Source: Eleusine coracana subsp. coracana (taxonomy: Eukaryota > Streptophyta > Magnoliopsida > Poales > Poaceae). From it: DNA of 64,000 bases. The notes under the pieces were generated by a model, which did no database searches, had not been told where the DNA came from, and was given only the letters and a program-made list of their open reading frames with translations. Below are positions 35,063-46,930 of this stretch, piece by piece (positions within the stretch are counted from its first letter, which is position 1; each line of letters starts with the position of its first letter). The position numbers and the translations under genes are program-made. The DNA is taken from positions 73,396,403 through 73,460,402 of the forward strand of contig CM064426.1 of NCBI GenBank assembly GCA_032690845.1, given 5' to 3'.

Positions 35063-37618
35063 AAATTATGTTATCTTATCTGAATGTCAAAGGAAATGTT
35101 ACGTATTTATTCACAAATATATCCCTTCAATGAAAGAAATCCTTTTTACCTGCAAAAAGGCATTTGTTTCAGATATTGGTTTTCCCATATTTGTGTTGTT
35201 ATTTTCCTTTGAACTATTTTTTGGGGAATTCAATATATTACCTTTTGCAAGGTCATATGAAATTTTCCATTGGAATGTATATGAAGTTCAAAATACTTTA
35301 TACTCCCGTTACCTAAATAATTCCATGTCATGAGCCATCAAAGTATCTTGTAATGCGTTTCTAACATAGACATTATACAATGATAAATCATGTGATATAT
35401 GTGTATATGCATAAAGCATAAATTCTTTCGTGAATTCTAGCACAACAGTGTCATTTCCAATATTTTGCTTTGTGCTTTGGAGAGGATAGTTGACTATGAA
35501 GAAGTCATTTATTTCATGATAGACATCAATAATCGTAGTGGAATTATCTCGTTAATTTGTATAGATTGTTTACAAATGTGGACATATTTGTTACTCAAGA
35601 GTTACGGATAGTTTGGATTTGGGGATTTACCCAAGAACTAACATAATTTATTACCTCAGTTTCTACTATAAATAGTTTCATACGAAGATCTATCTCCCAT
35701 AGAAGGTGTACTGGTATTTAGTGATGCTCCAAACATGTACTAATTGTACTGGTGACCTTATCAAATAAGTCTATATTGTATTATGACCTGGAAAACGAAA
35801 AAGTGTACTCACTAGTTACTTCTTTGTACTTATCCCACTGAATCGCTTAGTTAAGTTCACATGCATATGGTTGTTTAATGAGCATCGGGCAGTGTTGGTA
35901 TGTGTGAGAGTAAAAACCCTTCATAGTGATCGGCTTGATCTATGAGAAGGAAAGAACTCGGATTACAACGTACAGACATATACTGACTTGAGTGCATGGG
36001 AAGTGAGAAGGAAGATGTCATCTTTCACTGGCTTTCTGCCCACTAATTAAGCCCTCACTGACACATTCCAGCAGTGGAACAGAAATTTAAACCACGCACA
36101 TGCATGTGATGACAGAATGCCCTCTCTAGGATATATTACCTCTGATGCCTGGAGCAGTACGTGGATTCCATACTCCACAGTACATATTCCCTCGTCTCCT
36201 TTCTCCATGCAACTCCTTGTTTCGTTTCTAGTTTCTTGTGGATAAAAAAGCATATATACCAAAAGACATTCTTGTAGCCTTTTGTCCTCACTGCGATATA
36301 TTAGTTTCTGACCGCGTCTTGCGCCAGATTTGTCCCCTTCGCTACACTGGGTTGAATAGCCTTAACTTCTCCCATGCACGAGAATGCATGTTTCTCTGTG
36401 GCCTGCGGAGCATTTAGCAACATGACCCATATCGCGTTGTAGAGGCTTTCTACAGCTAGCGGTGCAAGTGGCCAGCTCGCGCATACTTTGAAAGAGAACA
36501 ATTCTGCACCCTATGGTCGGCTGCCGTCCGGCCTGTAGCTCGCTAATAATGCATCCCTGGAAAGTGAAAAGTAGCAAATCAAAGCGTGCAAGTAGGCGGG
36601 AGATGCAAGTGTTATTACAGAGATGCACTTAACTGTGTTTGTCTTGCTCCAGAGCTTGTTGTGCTCTCTGGGACAAGCCTATGTATTGATAGTAATTGCA
36701 ACAGCTCCTAGTGTACTGAAGGGTTGTCCGTTAGTGTTAGAGCTAAGTTGCTTTGCTTGGTTGTTGAGTAGTAATGCATGCAGATTGTATAATATTTGTA
36801 AGTGCACATGGTTAGACGAATGTTGTCTTTGGTTGCATGATGCTGTTCTGTGATCAACAATATAATATTTCAGAAATAATATAAATATATGGGGAGAAGA
36901 TAACTAGCGAACTACTAGTAGCTCTCTACTTGGGTAGACAGTGGCCGAGAATACTGTGTGGGAGCTCGTTAGTGGTGGGTAGGACACGATGCTATACAGC
37001 CAGCAGTATATATAGTACTTTGGGACGCGTTTAATAATCCATTGGGAGAGAATATGGAATCAAATGCATTGAACGTCACGGGTGTATTTTATCCTAACCA
37101 TTGTACTGAACAATAAGTGCATGCCGTGATCGAGCAAGATAAATATGCCTTTAGAATTGATGGACCAAGTCCTTAATTCTAATATACTAATTTACACGCG
37201 TGAGTGTCCCTTCAATAAGAGTACTAGACTACATTAACTCGCTGATTTTCTGAATGGTTTCAGTAAACAATTCGGTCTATTCCCGTAGTTTCATCTTATT
37301 TACAGCATGCATAACATCTTTTCGAAAACAGCTGAGTGTGGGTTTCAATTTTTTAACGGCACCTACAAACAAACATTTTCAGAACATCTTTCTGGTATTA
37401 TAATGTCAATGATATTGCATGAAATATTTTCAACATCGTTCACAGGTGCATGGTTGCAACCGTTCAAAGCAACCGGATTAAAATCATGAGGATAGACTTG
37501 ATAACCTAGTTCGTCTTGAGGAGATAAGAATAGAGCATTGATGCGGCCAGCTAAGTATCAGCAGTCTTAGGAGATATTATGACCAAAATGTCAAGAATCA
37601 TGCTTTCTCAATGGCGAC
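35063..37618. other. 3' flank of the zinc-finger gene and unassigned intergenic DNA
   Basis: The first few hundred bases are probably 3' UTR. The rest is AT-rich with short open frames only (the longest around 36362-36853, on both strands and unlike known proteins). No transposon termini were recognised. Confidence 0.4.
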
Positions 37619-37956
37619 CAGGGGCGGATCCAGTGTATGGCAAGCTCGGGTGGATGCCATACCTGCTAGCCAGCAGGTGCCTTCTCTGCTCTAGCTTCCT
37701 CGGCAAACTAGATAAGTATAGTGAAGGAAGCACCACATCATAACAATTAAAATGTCAACAGTAAGAGAAACATTGGGTCCTAACGTTAATCGACAAATCC
37801 AAAACTTCAATGAAATACTACAAAGCCAAGACTGGACAAAAAGGAATATGATTTGGTGACTGTTCATTCTAATTTGGTTCATCTTATGCATAAAACAGTA
37901 CAAGTGCATTTATTTAGCTTCACCATAGGTGGATTTGAAACCTGGATCCGCCACTG
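37619..37956. mobile_element. hAT-type MITE (338 bp) with 8-bp target duplication
   Basis: The left end is CAGGGGCGGATCCAG (37619-37633) and the right end CTGGATCCGCCACTG (37942-37956); as inverted repeats they match at 14 of 15 positions. The flanks ATGGCGAC (37611-37618) and ATGGCAAC (37957-37964) match at 7 of 8, as expected of the 8-bp duplication made by hAT transposases. It has no coding capacity. CAGNGGCGGATCCAG-type ends are common among grass hAT MITEs. Confidence 0.9.
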
Positions 37957-37964
37957 ATGGCAAC

Positions 37965-39692
37965 CTGATCTTGCGACGAGTTCAGTCTCGACAAGGCAAG
38001 CACAAGCTTTCAGTATCATGGGAGGGTCCATTATTCATCATCAAAGAGAGGTTACTCATCACGTAGGGGCTTACTGACTGGAAGATGAAGATGGCGTGGA
38101 AATTCCATGTCCTATACATGTACATTGAAGTCAATCCTTTGTGTCTGATTCTTTTGCCTTGATCATCAATATGCTTTTGATCATCAAACCAGGGAGCTAT
38201 CATTTGTATAGATGTATGCCCAAAGGTGGTTCATAACAATTTTCTTTGGTTTGATTTCAACGAGGGGTGGACCCAGGCTGTCTCAAAGACTCGGGCCATT
38301 CATTTGATCAATTTCCAGAAGATGGTGAACTACTACATGGTGACAAAAATAGTACCTATGGTGATTTTAACTCTCGTGTATTTTGTTCTTCCGATGAACT
38401 TTGTTTGTTTTTTTTAAGTCTGCTGGATGGATAATATGTTTTTTTCAAGTACTCTAAGCAGAAAGACTTTGGCCCATAATGTCCTGATTAGTAGTGTATA
38501 CCAATGTCATGGATAACAATATTGAGAACTTTGTGATAAGCCTTAGATGAAAAAACAAAGGGGGCAATTGCAACAGAGAACCTGATGTTCTCGATCCTAA
38601 TAACTAGAAAGAACCTCTTTTCCAGACTTGACAAGATTGGACCTTCTTTTTGAAAAAGAAGCAGCCATTAGCCCCTGTTTATGAGTTCCGCCAGATAGAA
38701 TTTTTTCCAAAAAAAAGCGTAGAAAAAGAAAAGGACCTAATTGCCCTCACCTTCCATGAACCGTTCAATCATCAGCCAGGCTTCTCCCCAATGCAACTTC
38801 CCTCCTTTCTCCTCTCTATGTGCAATGGCAAACAACCCTAACCCTAGACAGGAGCCAGTTGGCACTGATACGAGCGGATAGGAGGAACGCAACATGCGCA
38901 ACCAGCACAAGCGGACATCACAGGCAGTCGAGCGGGGAGGCATTGTGGGCGGAAGACATCGATGGTCGCTCACGAGGCATCTTGGACGGTTAGTGCATAG
39001 AGGTGCCGTAGGGGCTGCGTGGGGATGCGCCATGGGCAGACGCACAGGTTGTCATTGCTGATGCCAGCGGCTATGTAGGGAGGCGCCACGGTCAGGCGTG
39101 TAGGCTGGCATCACTCAGGCGACCGGCACGAGGATGCATTGCTGGCAGGCGTCCAAGCAGGCCGACATCACAGGTGGTTAGCACGGGGAGGCGTTACTAG
39201 CGGCTAGTGCGTGGAGGCACCATGGCAGAGCACGTGGGCAGACGCCGCGAGCACGGGCATGACCTTGACACTCGTGGCCTGGCCGACGCGACGCCAGCTT
39301 AGGAAGATGACCCGCAACAGAGAGAGAATAGTTTTGTTAAATTTGTCAAGATTTTTGAAAAAAAAATCTATGCCTATTCACAAATCATTTAAATTATGCT
39401 ACAGATACTTTTATAAATCTGAATTTTGAGGTCATACACTTTGTAGTAAAAACAGGGATAAATTTACAACTTAAAGCTAGATACAAAACAGGTCCATTCT
39501 GTTTGAAAGGTCATAAATAAATTTTGTGTGAGAACGACCACAAAATGGAACAGGAGCTGATGCTTGCTTGAGATTCAGAAAAGAGACCCAATCTTGCAAA
39601 CTCTAGAAGAAATCATGGAGTGCTTTTTTCTGAACGGTTTTCCACTAGCTTTACATATGTAACACAAGTTTGTTCATTGTACATGGAGCATA
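37965..39692. other. Unassigned intergenic DNA with a GC-rich repetitive block
   Basis: At 38263-38300 GAGGGGTGGACCCAGGCTG followed by CTCGGGCCAT resembles the left end of the hAT MITE at 37619 (GGGGCGGATCCAG ... CTCGGGTGGAT), possibly half of a second copy. From about 38870 to 39300 is a GC-rich block with loose repetition of a GGCATCAC / GAGGCGC theme and no intact frame. No gene was recognised. Confidence 0.35.
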
Positions 39693-40816
39693 CACTACAA
39701 GAAATCATACGATCAGTGATAAAAAAATCACAAATTTCGTTATTAAAGCATGTTAATGATGACCCCCCCCCCCCCCCTAGTGACGGAAAATTTTCGTTGG
39801 CAATCATGTGTCATTAAGCACGATGGAGCCAATGGTGACGACCATTTTCCTTGCTAAAAAGTCATTTGCCATGTCAGACCGTGGTCTGACATGAAACTTA
39901 GCATCTGTGACTCTAAAAATCGTCACTAACTGAACTTAGCTTGATTAGAATCTTCTTTCGGCCTGCTATATTACATTACTATTTAAAATTTAGTCTGGTG
40001 GGGGCCCACATCTAGATGGGTTTTATTTCGTCACAAATATATATAAGACCGAATATAAGCTCATGTGTTCTCGTCCAGGCCTGGTCCTATTTTGGCCCAT
40101 GTATCTACCGTTCCAAATGATGGCTCAGCCGTTTTTGGGCCTAGCCCTCTTATGGCCCATGTTTGTGGTGGGTCTTGTCTTTTTTATTTCTTGGCCCGTT
40201 ATTAGTCCATGTTCAATATCATCATAAATAGCAATCTTAGAACATATAACATTTGTCAGTTCAACATTGTTCTCAGAAACATCAGTGCACCATTAACTCA
40301 GAACAAACATTCAGAAAATATTGCACAACTGAGGAAACGATAAACAACATACCAATAAGTAGCAAGATCATAGCTAGATGCTGAACTGAAGAGCATAGAT
40401 CAGCTGGGACTATAGGAGCATCGGTAAGAACACAGACACATGTCCTCATATCACTAAATTTTTTATTCAGAGATGCAATCTCATTTCTCTGATGTTAGTG
40501 AGTTGCGTCTGATTCTTCTACCTGCTTCGTCAACACTTCCAACTCTTCCTTATGCCTACCAAGTTGCGCCATGTTTCTCAAGTTCAAGTAGATGATGGAG
40601 CATTTCAACCTACATATAGATGACACTTCTAGAACTTTTCTTCGATTCAAGGTCCGTGACCTCCAAGAAAAGAAAAGTTGAATAAACAACGGTTTGAACT
40701 ACTTCTCGCATAGACTTGGGTTGTTCACCTTCTTTTACTGGTTGACTGATCAATGCTTCCATGTCCTCCTAGAAAAATGAAAGAACATTTCACAGTCCTT
40801 CAACAACTCAAATAGA
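39693..40816. mobile_element. CACTA element end with subterminal repeats and transposase remnant
   Basis: CACTACAAGAAATC at 39693 is a classic CACTA terminus, followed by alternating TAGTGACGG / CGTCACTA-type motifs (39779-39930). Further in, the leftward frame 40689-40495 encodes a charged coiled-coil ending (NMAQLGRHKEELEVLTKQVE), typical of the C-terminus of plant En/Spm (Ptta) transposon proteins, with related frame pieces up to about 40790. The element is cut by the next CACTA end at 40817. Confidence 0.65.
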
Positions 40817-41110
40817 CACTATAGCGGCGGGTCAAACCCGGTTATTAGTGGCGGAAACCGGTACCACCGTTACGCTTCCGCAGCTAATAAACAAAATTTG
40901 TAGCGGCGGTCCTGCTGACCTACCGCTATAGATGTGTTTGTAGCAGCGGTCCTGCTAACACGCCGCTACAGATGTGTTTGTAGCGGTGGTTTATGATGTC
41001 AACCACCGCTACAGATGATCTCAGTAGCGTTGGTTGATGTTTCAACCGCCACTACTAGTTCTATCTTTAGCAGCGGCTGACAACATGACCCGCCACTATA
41101 TTTAATTCCT
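40817..41110. repeat. Terminal and subterminal repeats of a second CACTA element
   Basis: The sequence starts CACTATAGCGGCGGG at 40817. Within 290 bases there are about ten copies of a TAGCGGCGG / CCGCTA motif in both orientations (for example 40822, 40901, 40924, 40940, 40966, 40980, 41008, 41055, 41089). This is the usual transposase-binding landscape just inside a CACTA end. Confidence 0.65.
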
Positions 41111-41279
41111 TAAAAAAAGAAAATAATTTACAGATTACACCCTACATAGTGAACAGTCACAACATACATAGACATACAAGATCACAACATGCACAATTCA
41201 TATCAACAATGCATTCACCACTTGAAATCATAAAACATCCACAAATGGGTACATTTCGAGCTCATCTCTCACCGGCTTG

Positions 41280-42708
41280 TATGGTCATTTCGAGCCACCC
41301 CATTCACAAAGGGTCCTATGCTTTGTAGCTAAGATTCCTTCTTCATCAAAAAACATACTTCGTGGGTTGATCGCCTCTCAGAGAAGAAACCGACACAAGT
41401 GAGCAACAATTTGGTACATTGAATTCATGCTCAAATGGGTTTTTCCTTGGAACACGACCCTCTTTCTAATCTTCTCCCATTTCTTCTTCATTGCGGACCA
41501 TTTTTTTGCTTTGTTAGTTGCTTCCTGTAAACAACATTATGAATAATTAATAATAGAGAACTATTGAATTGTTAACAAGAATGTAAGTTAAGCATAAACA
41601 AAAACAACGTACCTCTTGACCAGACTCCTCGACCAGGGTTTCCAAGTATTTTGAACTACTACTTGCGAAACAACACGCAGTAGCCATAATGTATGCTACC
41701 AGGTACTTGTTTATAGCACAATAAATAGACCAAAAAAATAGATTATAGACATATTAGCAATTCAATACCCCTTATGATATTTTAGGATCACTATGTATAT
41801 TAGCAACAGAAATGCCTTACCCAAAATCTATGACGGAAGTACATAGATTTTTTTTGTTTATGGTGGCATGCCCCCTCCTGCTTTGGTGTAGATCTCGTAA
41901 ACACTGCTCGATCAACAATTGCACATCGTTAGATGAAATTTAACTATATCAATAAGTTCCACTATATGTGACTAACTTACCAGTTTATGATACTCACGAT
42001 ATCACTATACCCACTTTTGTCCATGTCAAGACTATCAAGCACGAGCATATACCCCTCTTTGGATATGAGACAAAGAGTAATCCAATGATCACTTCAATAA
42101 TGATCCAAATAGTTAGTATTACATTTATCGATAACACATAGAGTAAAGATAATATTCAAACTTACCTGAAGTTGTAGAGGGCCATAAGGCATTCTCTATC
42201 TTGCCACTTCATGAAACAATCAATAATATAAGTTGCAACCTGAGACCTTGCAGCTATTGTGAGGCCCTCCTACATTCTTTTTAGCTCTTCTGGTGTCTTG
42301 TACTTGTACATAGGATCAGCCTTATTTATCTCGGGGTTGATTGCATGTTAATTTATCAATGTTGGGTTGAGGTATGCAACCTTCCAATATTTTCTTTGAT
42401 ATTCCTTTTTTTAACACAGAATTCATGCTATAGAATAATCAATTTTCATCATTTAATTAGCATTAGTATGTAGAAATGTGTTTGAAAAAAGGAAGGTGAC
42501 TGATGGAGGCACTTACATGCACCACAAGACAATGAAGGTGATATCCATCTTTTAAAGCCGGAACATTTGGTGGATATCATCAAAATATAGCCCTAGTAAG
42601 TTTTTATCGCCTTCATCATTGAATATATGTGATGAAACTTTACAAGGGATAAAGTCCACTCCTTCTTTGCATGCCTGTATGTACCAGTTGTGGAGCTTCC
42701 GCAAGGAA
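41280..42708 (-). pseudogene. CACTA-associated Ulp1/C48-protease-like gene, broken
   Basis: Read leftward, the first part (42708 down to about 42500) encodes KLHNWYIQACKEGVDFI and then YFDDIHQMF, as in the plant transposon proteins that carry a C-terminal Ulp1-like cysteine protease. The protease-like core follows: DHWITL (His codon at 42085-42087) and LDSL (about 42036-42047). Near the end come a basic KKWEKIRKRV segment (about 41450-41480) and GILATKHRTLCEW (about 41300-41340), the usual tail of these proteins. Stops and frame changes break it (for example after QMFRL). Its N-terminal end is removed by the SIRE LTR that begins at 42709. Function in CACTA biology is unclear. Confidence 0.7.
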
Positions 42709-43369
42709 TGAATGTTTTGGTAATGAATGACAAACATAAAATGTGACAAATACTAATGAGGACATCACCCTCATGGATACACCCAACACTCAGCCATCTA
42801 AAATGCTAGTTCATGTGAATTTACGGGTGAGTTTGTTACTAATGATTTATTTATATGATTTTGAGAACATATGGCTACCTAATGAATTAATTATTATTAG
42901 GAACCATGGAGATGATGATGACATAGCTAGGGAAGTGATTGGAGGCGTGATGGGCCAGCAAACACGTCCAAGCCAAGATAGAGGCCCAAATAATGTCAAC
43001 TTCCAATCCGACTCGGAGTCCAAGGGCGATTGATGGTTGCCTTGGCGATTGATGACAATGACCACAAGCATGGAGGCTTGTGAACTTGATGGAGTCCAAG
43101 GGTTGATGGAGATGGATCAAAGCGAAGAACAAGCTATGGTACAAGTGTTTGGAACACTTGACTAGTTGTTAGGGCTTTGAGTCCATAAAAAAACCGGACT
43201 ATCAAGGGGATCTAGGTCATGTATCTTAGGTCACACTAGTTGGTGATGTGCATGGATGCTCAGTGAAATCACAAGCATTAGATGATGGTGGAGAAGCCAA
43301 GGAGCTATTGGAAGAAGACGGGAAATGAAGTCAAGAGGAGACGAGGAGTTTTAGCTTCTGCAGGTAAAG

Positions 43370-43795
43370 ACCGGACAAAGAGGTCTTGGAGACCGGATGA
43401 TCCGGTGATCAGAGGGAAATTCTCTACAGAGAAGATGTTGGACGTGAGGAATTCTGTTGGTGGAAGAACCATAGAGACCAGACAGTCCGGTGTGCAGACC
43501 GGACGGTCCGGTCTATATGGAGATGGTTCGGATAGAAGAGGAAGCATCGACAATGTCTCTGTTTGGAGAAAGAAGAGAAGAGACTGGACAGGCCGGTGTG
43601 AAGACCGGACTGTACGGTCATCAGGGGAGGCGATAGAACATAGAGAAGAAGTTTCTGTTGGGACCCAGATTTATGAAGACAGGATGGTCCGGTCTATAGA
43701 TCGGACTGTCCGATCAGTATGGAGGAAATAGCAGATAGAGAGCAACGTCTCTAGAGGAGTCGACCGGTGGAGACCGGACTATCCGGCCAGTACAT
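43370..43795. repeat. Cluster of GACCGGACNGTCCGGTC palindromes in the SIRE LTR
   Basis: The palindrome-like motif GACCGGAC(T/G)GTCCGGTC or halves of it recurs around 43391, 43474, 43497, 43582, 43604, 43685, 43702 and 43773. Each copy is partly mutated. The cluster lies upstream of the LTR promoter zone. The LTR at 1553 carries a different short motif (GAAACTTCCGT) at an equivalent place. Confidence 0.65.
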
Positions 43796-44710
43796 CCAGA
43801 AGGTTGTTTCATGGAGCAATGGCTAGTTTGATGTTGGAAGCCTATATAAACTCGTTGTTGGGGTCTTGGAGACTGCCTTTGGCCATTAGGATTGCTAGGA
43901 GCATCTATTGGGAGCCAAAGGGCCAAGAGAGGAGCACTAGGCGAGGATATTGGATATCTTGAGAGTGCTAGTGGAGAGTAACTTGAGCATTGATGCACAT
44001 CTAAGGCTAGGGTGTACTTGAGGGTGTGATCTAGGTTGTTACTTTTGGTATATAGTGAGACCTAGACCGGTTAGGTATCGGTGATCGAGCCTATCGTGAT
44101 TGGTTGTGAAGGCTGTCACATGTTTGTACACGGTTTGATCCCGCCGGTGAAAGGGGCATCGCTAGTGAGCGCCCTTGTCGGCTCGGGGAGTCCGGCAAGT
44201 TCTCGAGGGAGGCAAGCTTGTGCTTTGTGCAGTGGTGACGCACACCATGTCTTCACTCTAGGAGTGATTGCAGGCTCATGGGCGAGAACTCCACTTGGTG
44301 GCGGGAGGGACCGGAACTCCGGCGGGAGTGGTCCAACGAGGAGTAGGGGAAGGCGCCATCCTTCCGAGACCTCGGGAAAAAATATGAGCCATCTCTTACT
44401 CTACTCCTTACTATGATGCTTTACTTTCCGTATTTACATACCGTGCTATTCATGCTTCTGTGCTTACCTTGCTCTAGTTGACTACTTTGTAGTCTTGCAT
44501 GAATAGGCTTCTTTACTTGCTAGTAGTGCTTAGACTTCATACTTAATCACTAGCATGTATAGGAGTTGCTTTGGCTTGATTGATCATCCTATTATATATT
44601 GTGCTACTCATGCTTGTATACTTTCTATATGTTTGTTGATCTAGTAGCTTTGCTTGAGTAGAACTCCTTGCTAGCTAGTTGTTTGCTTCCGTGTATCTTT
44701 GGTAACTAGC

Positions 44711-45030
44711 TTGCATAGGAGTTGTATTGCCTTTGTGTGATCCACTAGCATGCTTAGCTTGTTGTTCCTTCCATAGGACTATTATCTTGCTAGTGTGATC
44801 ACCACTAGAATTGCATAGGAGTTGTATTGACTTTGTGTGATCCACTAGTATGCTTAGCTTGTTGTTCCTTCCATAGGACTATTATCTTGCTAGTATGAAC
44901 ACCACTAGGATTGCATAGGAGTTGTATTGCCTTTGTGTGATCCACTAGTATGCTTAGGTTGTTGTTCCTTTCATAGGTTTATTATCTTGATAGTGTGATC
45001 ACCACTAGGATTGTGTAGGAGTTGTTTTGA
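44711..45030. repeat. 100-bp tandem repeat in the SIRE LTR
   Basis: TTGCATAGGAGTTG begins at 44711, 44811 and 44911, and TTGTGTAGGAGTTG at 45011: three full units of exactly 100 bases and the start of a fourth. The units differ by only a few bases each, so the duplication is fairly recent or is homogenised. Confidence 0.95.
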
Positions 45031-45117
45031 GTGGTTGGTTTTAGGAATTGGCGAATTTGGTACATAGTGCAAGTTCCTGATTCACCCCCCCCCCCTCTTG
45101 GTCACTCGGTCCTTTCA

Positions 45118-46930
45118 GTTTTGCTTAGATTATTCTGTTAAGAACAGTTTTGCCGTATGATCGGTTTGTGAGACCCCAACTTATGAGATTCATCTTATAC
45201 TTATAGATTTGGTTGTATTCTTCTTTGTGCTTGCTTGTGTTCTTGATTTACTGGCAAGGATATGTCTTCTCAGCAAGGTCATCATGCAACACTAGTTGAT
45301 AACAATAGGAGATGTTGTGCTGTGATTACGGGATTTAGAACGTGTAGATCAGAAGCCAGATCAATTTGTGCATCGCCTCCGCCTTAATCAAGTTTACCAG
45401 AACCTTTTAGAAGATCGGGAACCCTTATACACATCAGGAGAACACCAACCTTAAACAGGAGTGGACACACCTATCAGTGACCCAGACAAAGCACAAGGCC
45501 AACGGGCCTAGGCCTAGGTCGGCCGACCTCCCCCCACCCCCCCCCCCCCCCCCCTCTGGTCGGTCGACCTAGTCTTGAGGCTGTTTGGCCCGAGCTTCCA
45601 CGTGTCGCTTCCTCATTCATTTCCTGAAGGTGGTGCATGTGAGTTCCATGGCAATTACTCCTAGATAGCAACTTATGGGCTCTATATAAAGAGAGGAGGG
45701 GCTTCGCACTCACACACACATCCAATAGAAGAGAGCCACACTCCAAAGGTGCTAGTACTACCTAGTTTAGTACTTGGAATAGGTGGAGAGTGAGGAGAAG
45801 TGTAGGAGTGGAGCCTTGTCTGTGGGCCCCCTACTCCAACCTTGTACCTCGGTAGAGCCTTGCCTTATTAAGTAAGTCTTCGAGTTTATTTATGTTCTTT
45901 AGTCTTCTTATTTAAGTAAGTTGAGTGCCTTTTTACTTGTAGGTTCAAAGTCTTATATCCTATATAGGTTTTTTAGTATAAGTGATGACTTAGCTAAATA
46001 GTGATTATAGGCGTGGTGCATAGGTCAGAAAACATTTTTGATCACCTCATAATCCATGGTTTGTAGAGGTAGGTAGTACATGGTGACAACCCTAGCTATC
46101 CATTGTACCCCTCCACGTTCGGTTGCGACGTGTGTCCAAGACTAAGTTGCCTTGTGTATGTCGGACATGAATCCATACACGAAACAATAATTAAAGCCTA
46201 AACATTATTTATTTAGAAGCTTATCCATAGATAAACCTCTCTATCCTACACCAACATTTATCTCTTGTGTCATTGGATTGACTAGAATTTAGGATTTACC
46301 TATACTATTCCTTGGATTGATAACCCTTGGAATATTCCATTGGGGAAGTGCTACAACGGTATTTCCATGCGCTTGTGGATTAGTCTATGATTATTAAAAA
46401 TACCAACAGATATCAAAAGGAGTACCCATTATCCACCACTATATCCATTCTATCTATAAATGTGCACATACTTGATTGATGATTCATTACTTGTTTTCTC
46501 CTTGGATCCAGTTTCTGACGTGGTAATATATGAAGCATAGGTATGCCTTCTTTTTATTCCCTACCCTGAGCTCCACATAAGCCTAAATTTTAAAGTAGGA
46601 AAAAAAAGAGGCAACTTAAAAGCCTCGGTGAGGATCCACACACATATATGAGTGACATGAGATAATCATTTGAGGAGTACAACTTTGTTTTTTCTTTTTG
46701 AAAAAATTCTTCAAAAACCCAAGTTACTTAGCACAAAAGTGGAAATGACCATAGTTTGTACAGTTCCACTATTCAACTGCCCAAGGTGACATGGTAGACA
46801 CTTCAGAGTCCATTGGTGCAGGAATGATTTGGAATAATTTGCATGCTAGCATCATACAGTTTGGAGATTATGATCCACCTTAGTCCTTTCCTTTTCTCGA
46901 GGACGAGCAAAGGCTAAGTGTGGGGGAGTT
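45118..46930 (+). mobile_element. Gypsy element remnant: LTR portion plus short internal region
   Basis: From about 45410 to 46409 the sequence follows the LTR at 49905-51516 read on the opposite strand (shared AACACCAACCTTAAACAG / opposite-strand match near 51240-51265, GGTCGGCCGACC, and the text around a TATATAAAG box at 45683). It ends AAAAATACCAACA (46409), the usual 3' end of this LTR family. From 46410 to 46930 is a non-coding internal piece ending in the purine-rich GTGTGGGGGAGTT, a polypurine tract just before the TGTTGACAG start of the next LTR. A run of C interrupts the LTR at 45537-45554. The internal region is far too short, so the element is a deletion derivative. Confidence 0.55.

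Larger units (their letters stand above)
42709..45117 (+). mobile_element. SIRE/Maximus copia LTR (2.4 kb), no target duplication found
   Basis: It starts TGAATGTTTTGGTAATGAATG at 42709 and ends GGTCACTCGGTCCTTTCA at 45117, with the C run typical just before the end. The first part is similar to 30215-30818 on the opposite strand. The flanks AGGAA and GTTTT do not match. No primer site follows, so this is not the intact 5' LTR of an element. It is either a solo LTR whose flank was rearranged or one edge of a deletion. The left flank is CACTA coding sequence, the right flank retroelement-like DNA. Confidence 0.75.

Noticed and set aside
42709..45117. Proof of a solo LTR by target duplication
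   Set aside because: AGGAA and GTTTT do not match, so the LTR is called without insertion-site support.
45537..45554. Functional meaning of the poly-C runs (also 13558-13580, 39763-39777, 1568-1595)
   Set aside because: Simple homopolymers in LTRs and CACTA ends. Their lengths are error-prone in sequencing, so no function is claimed.
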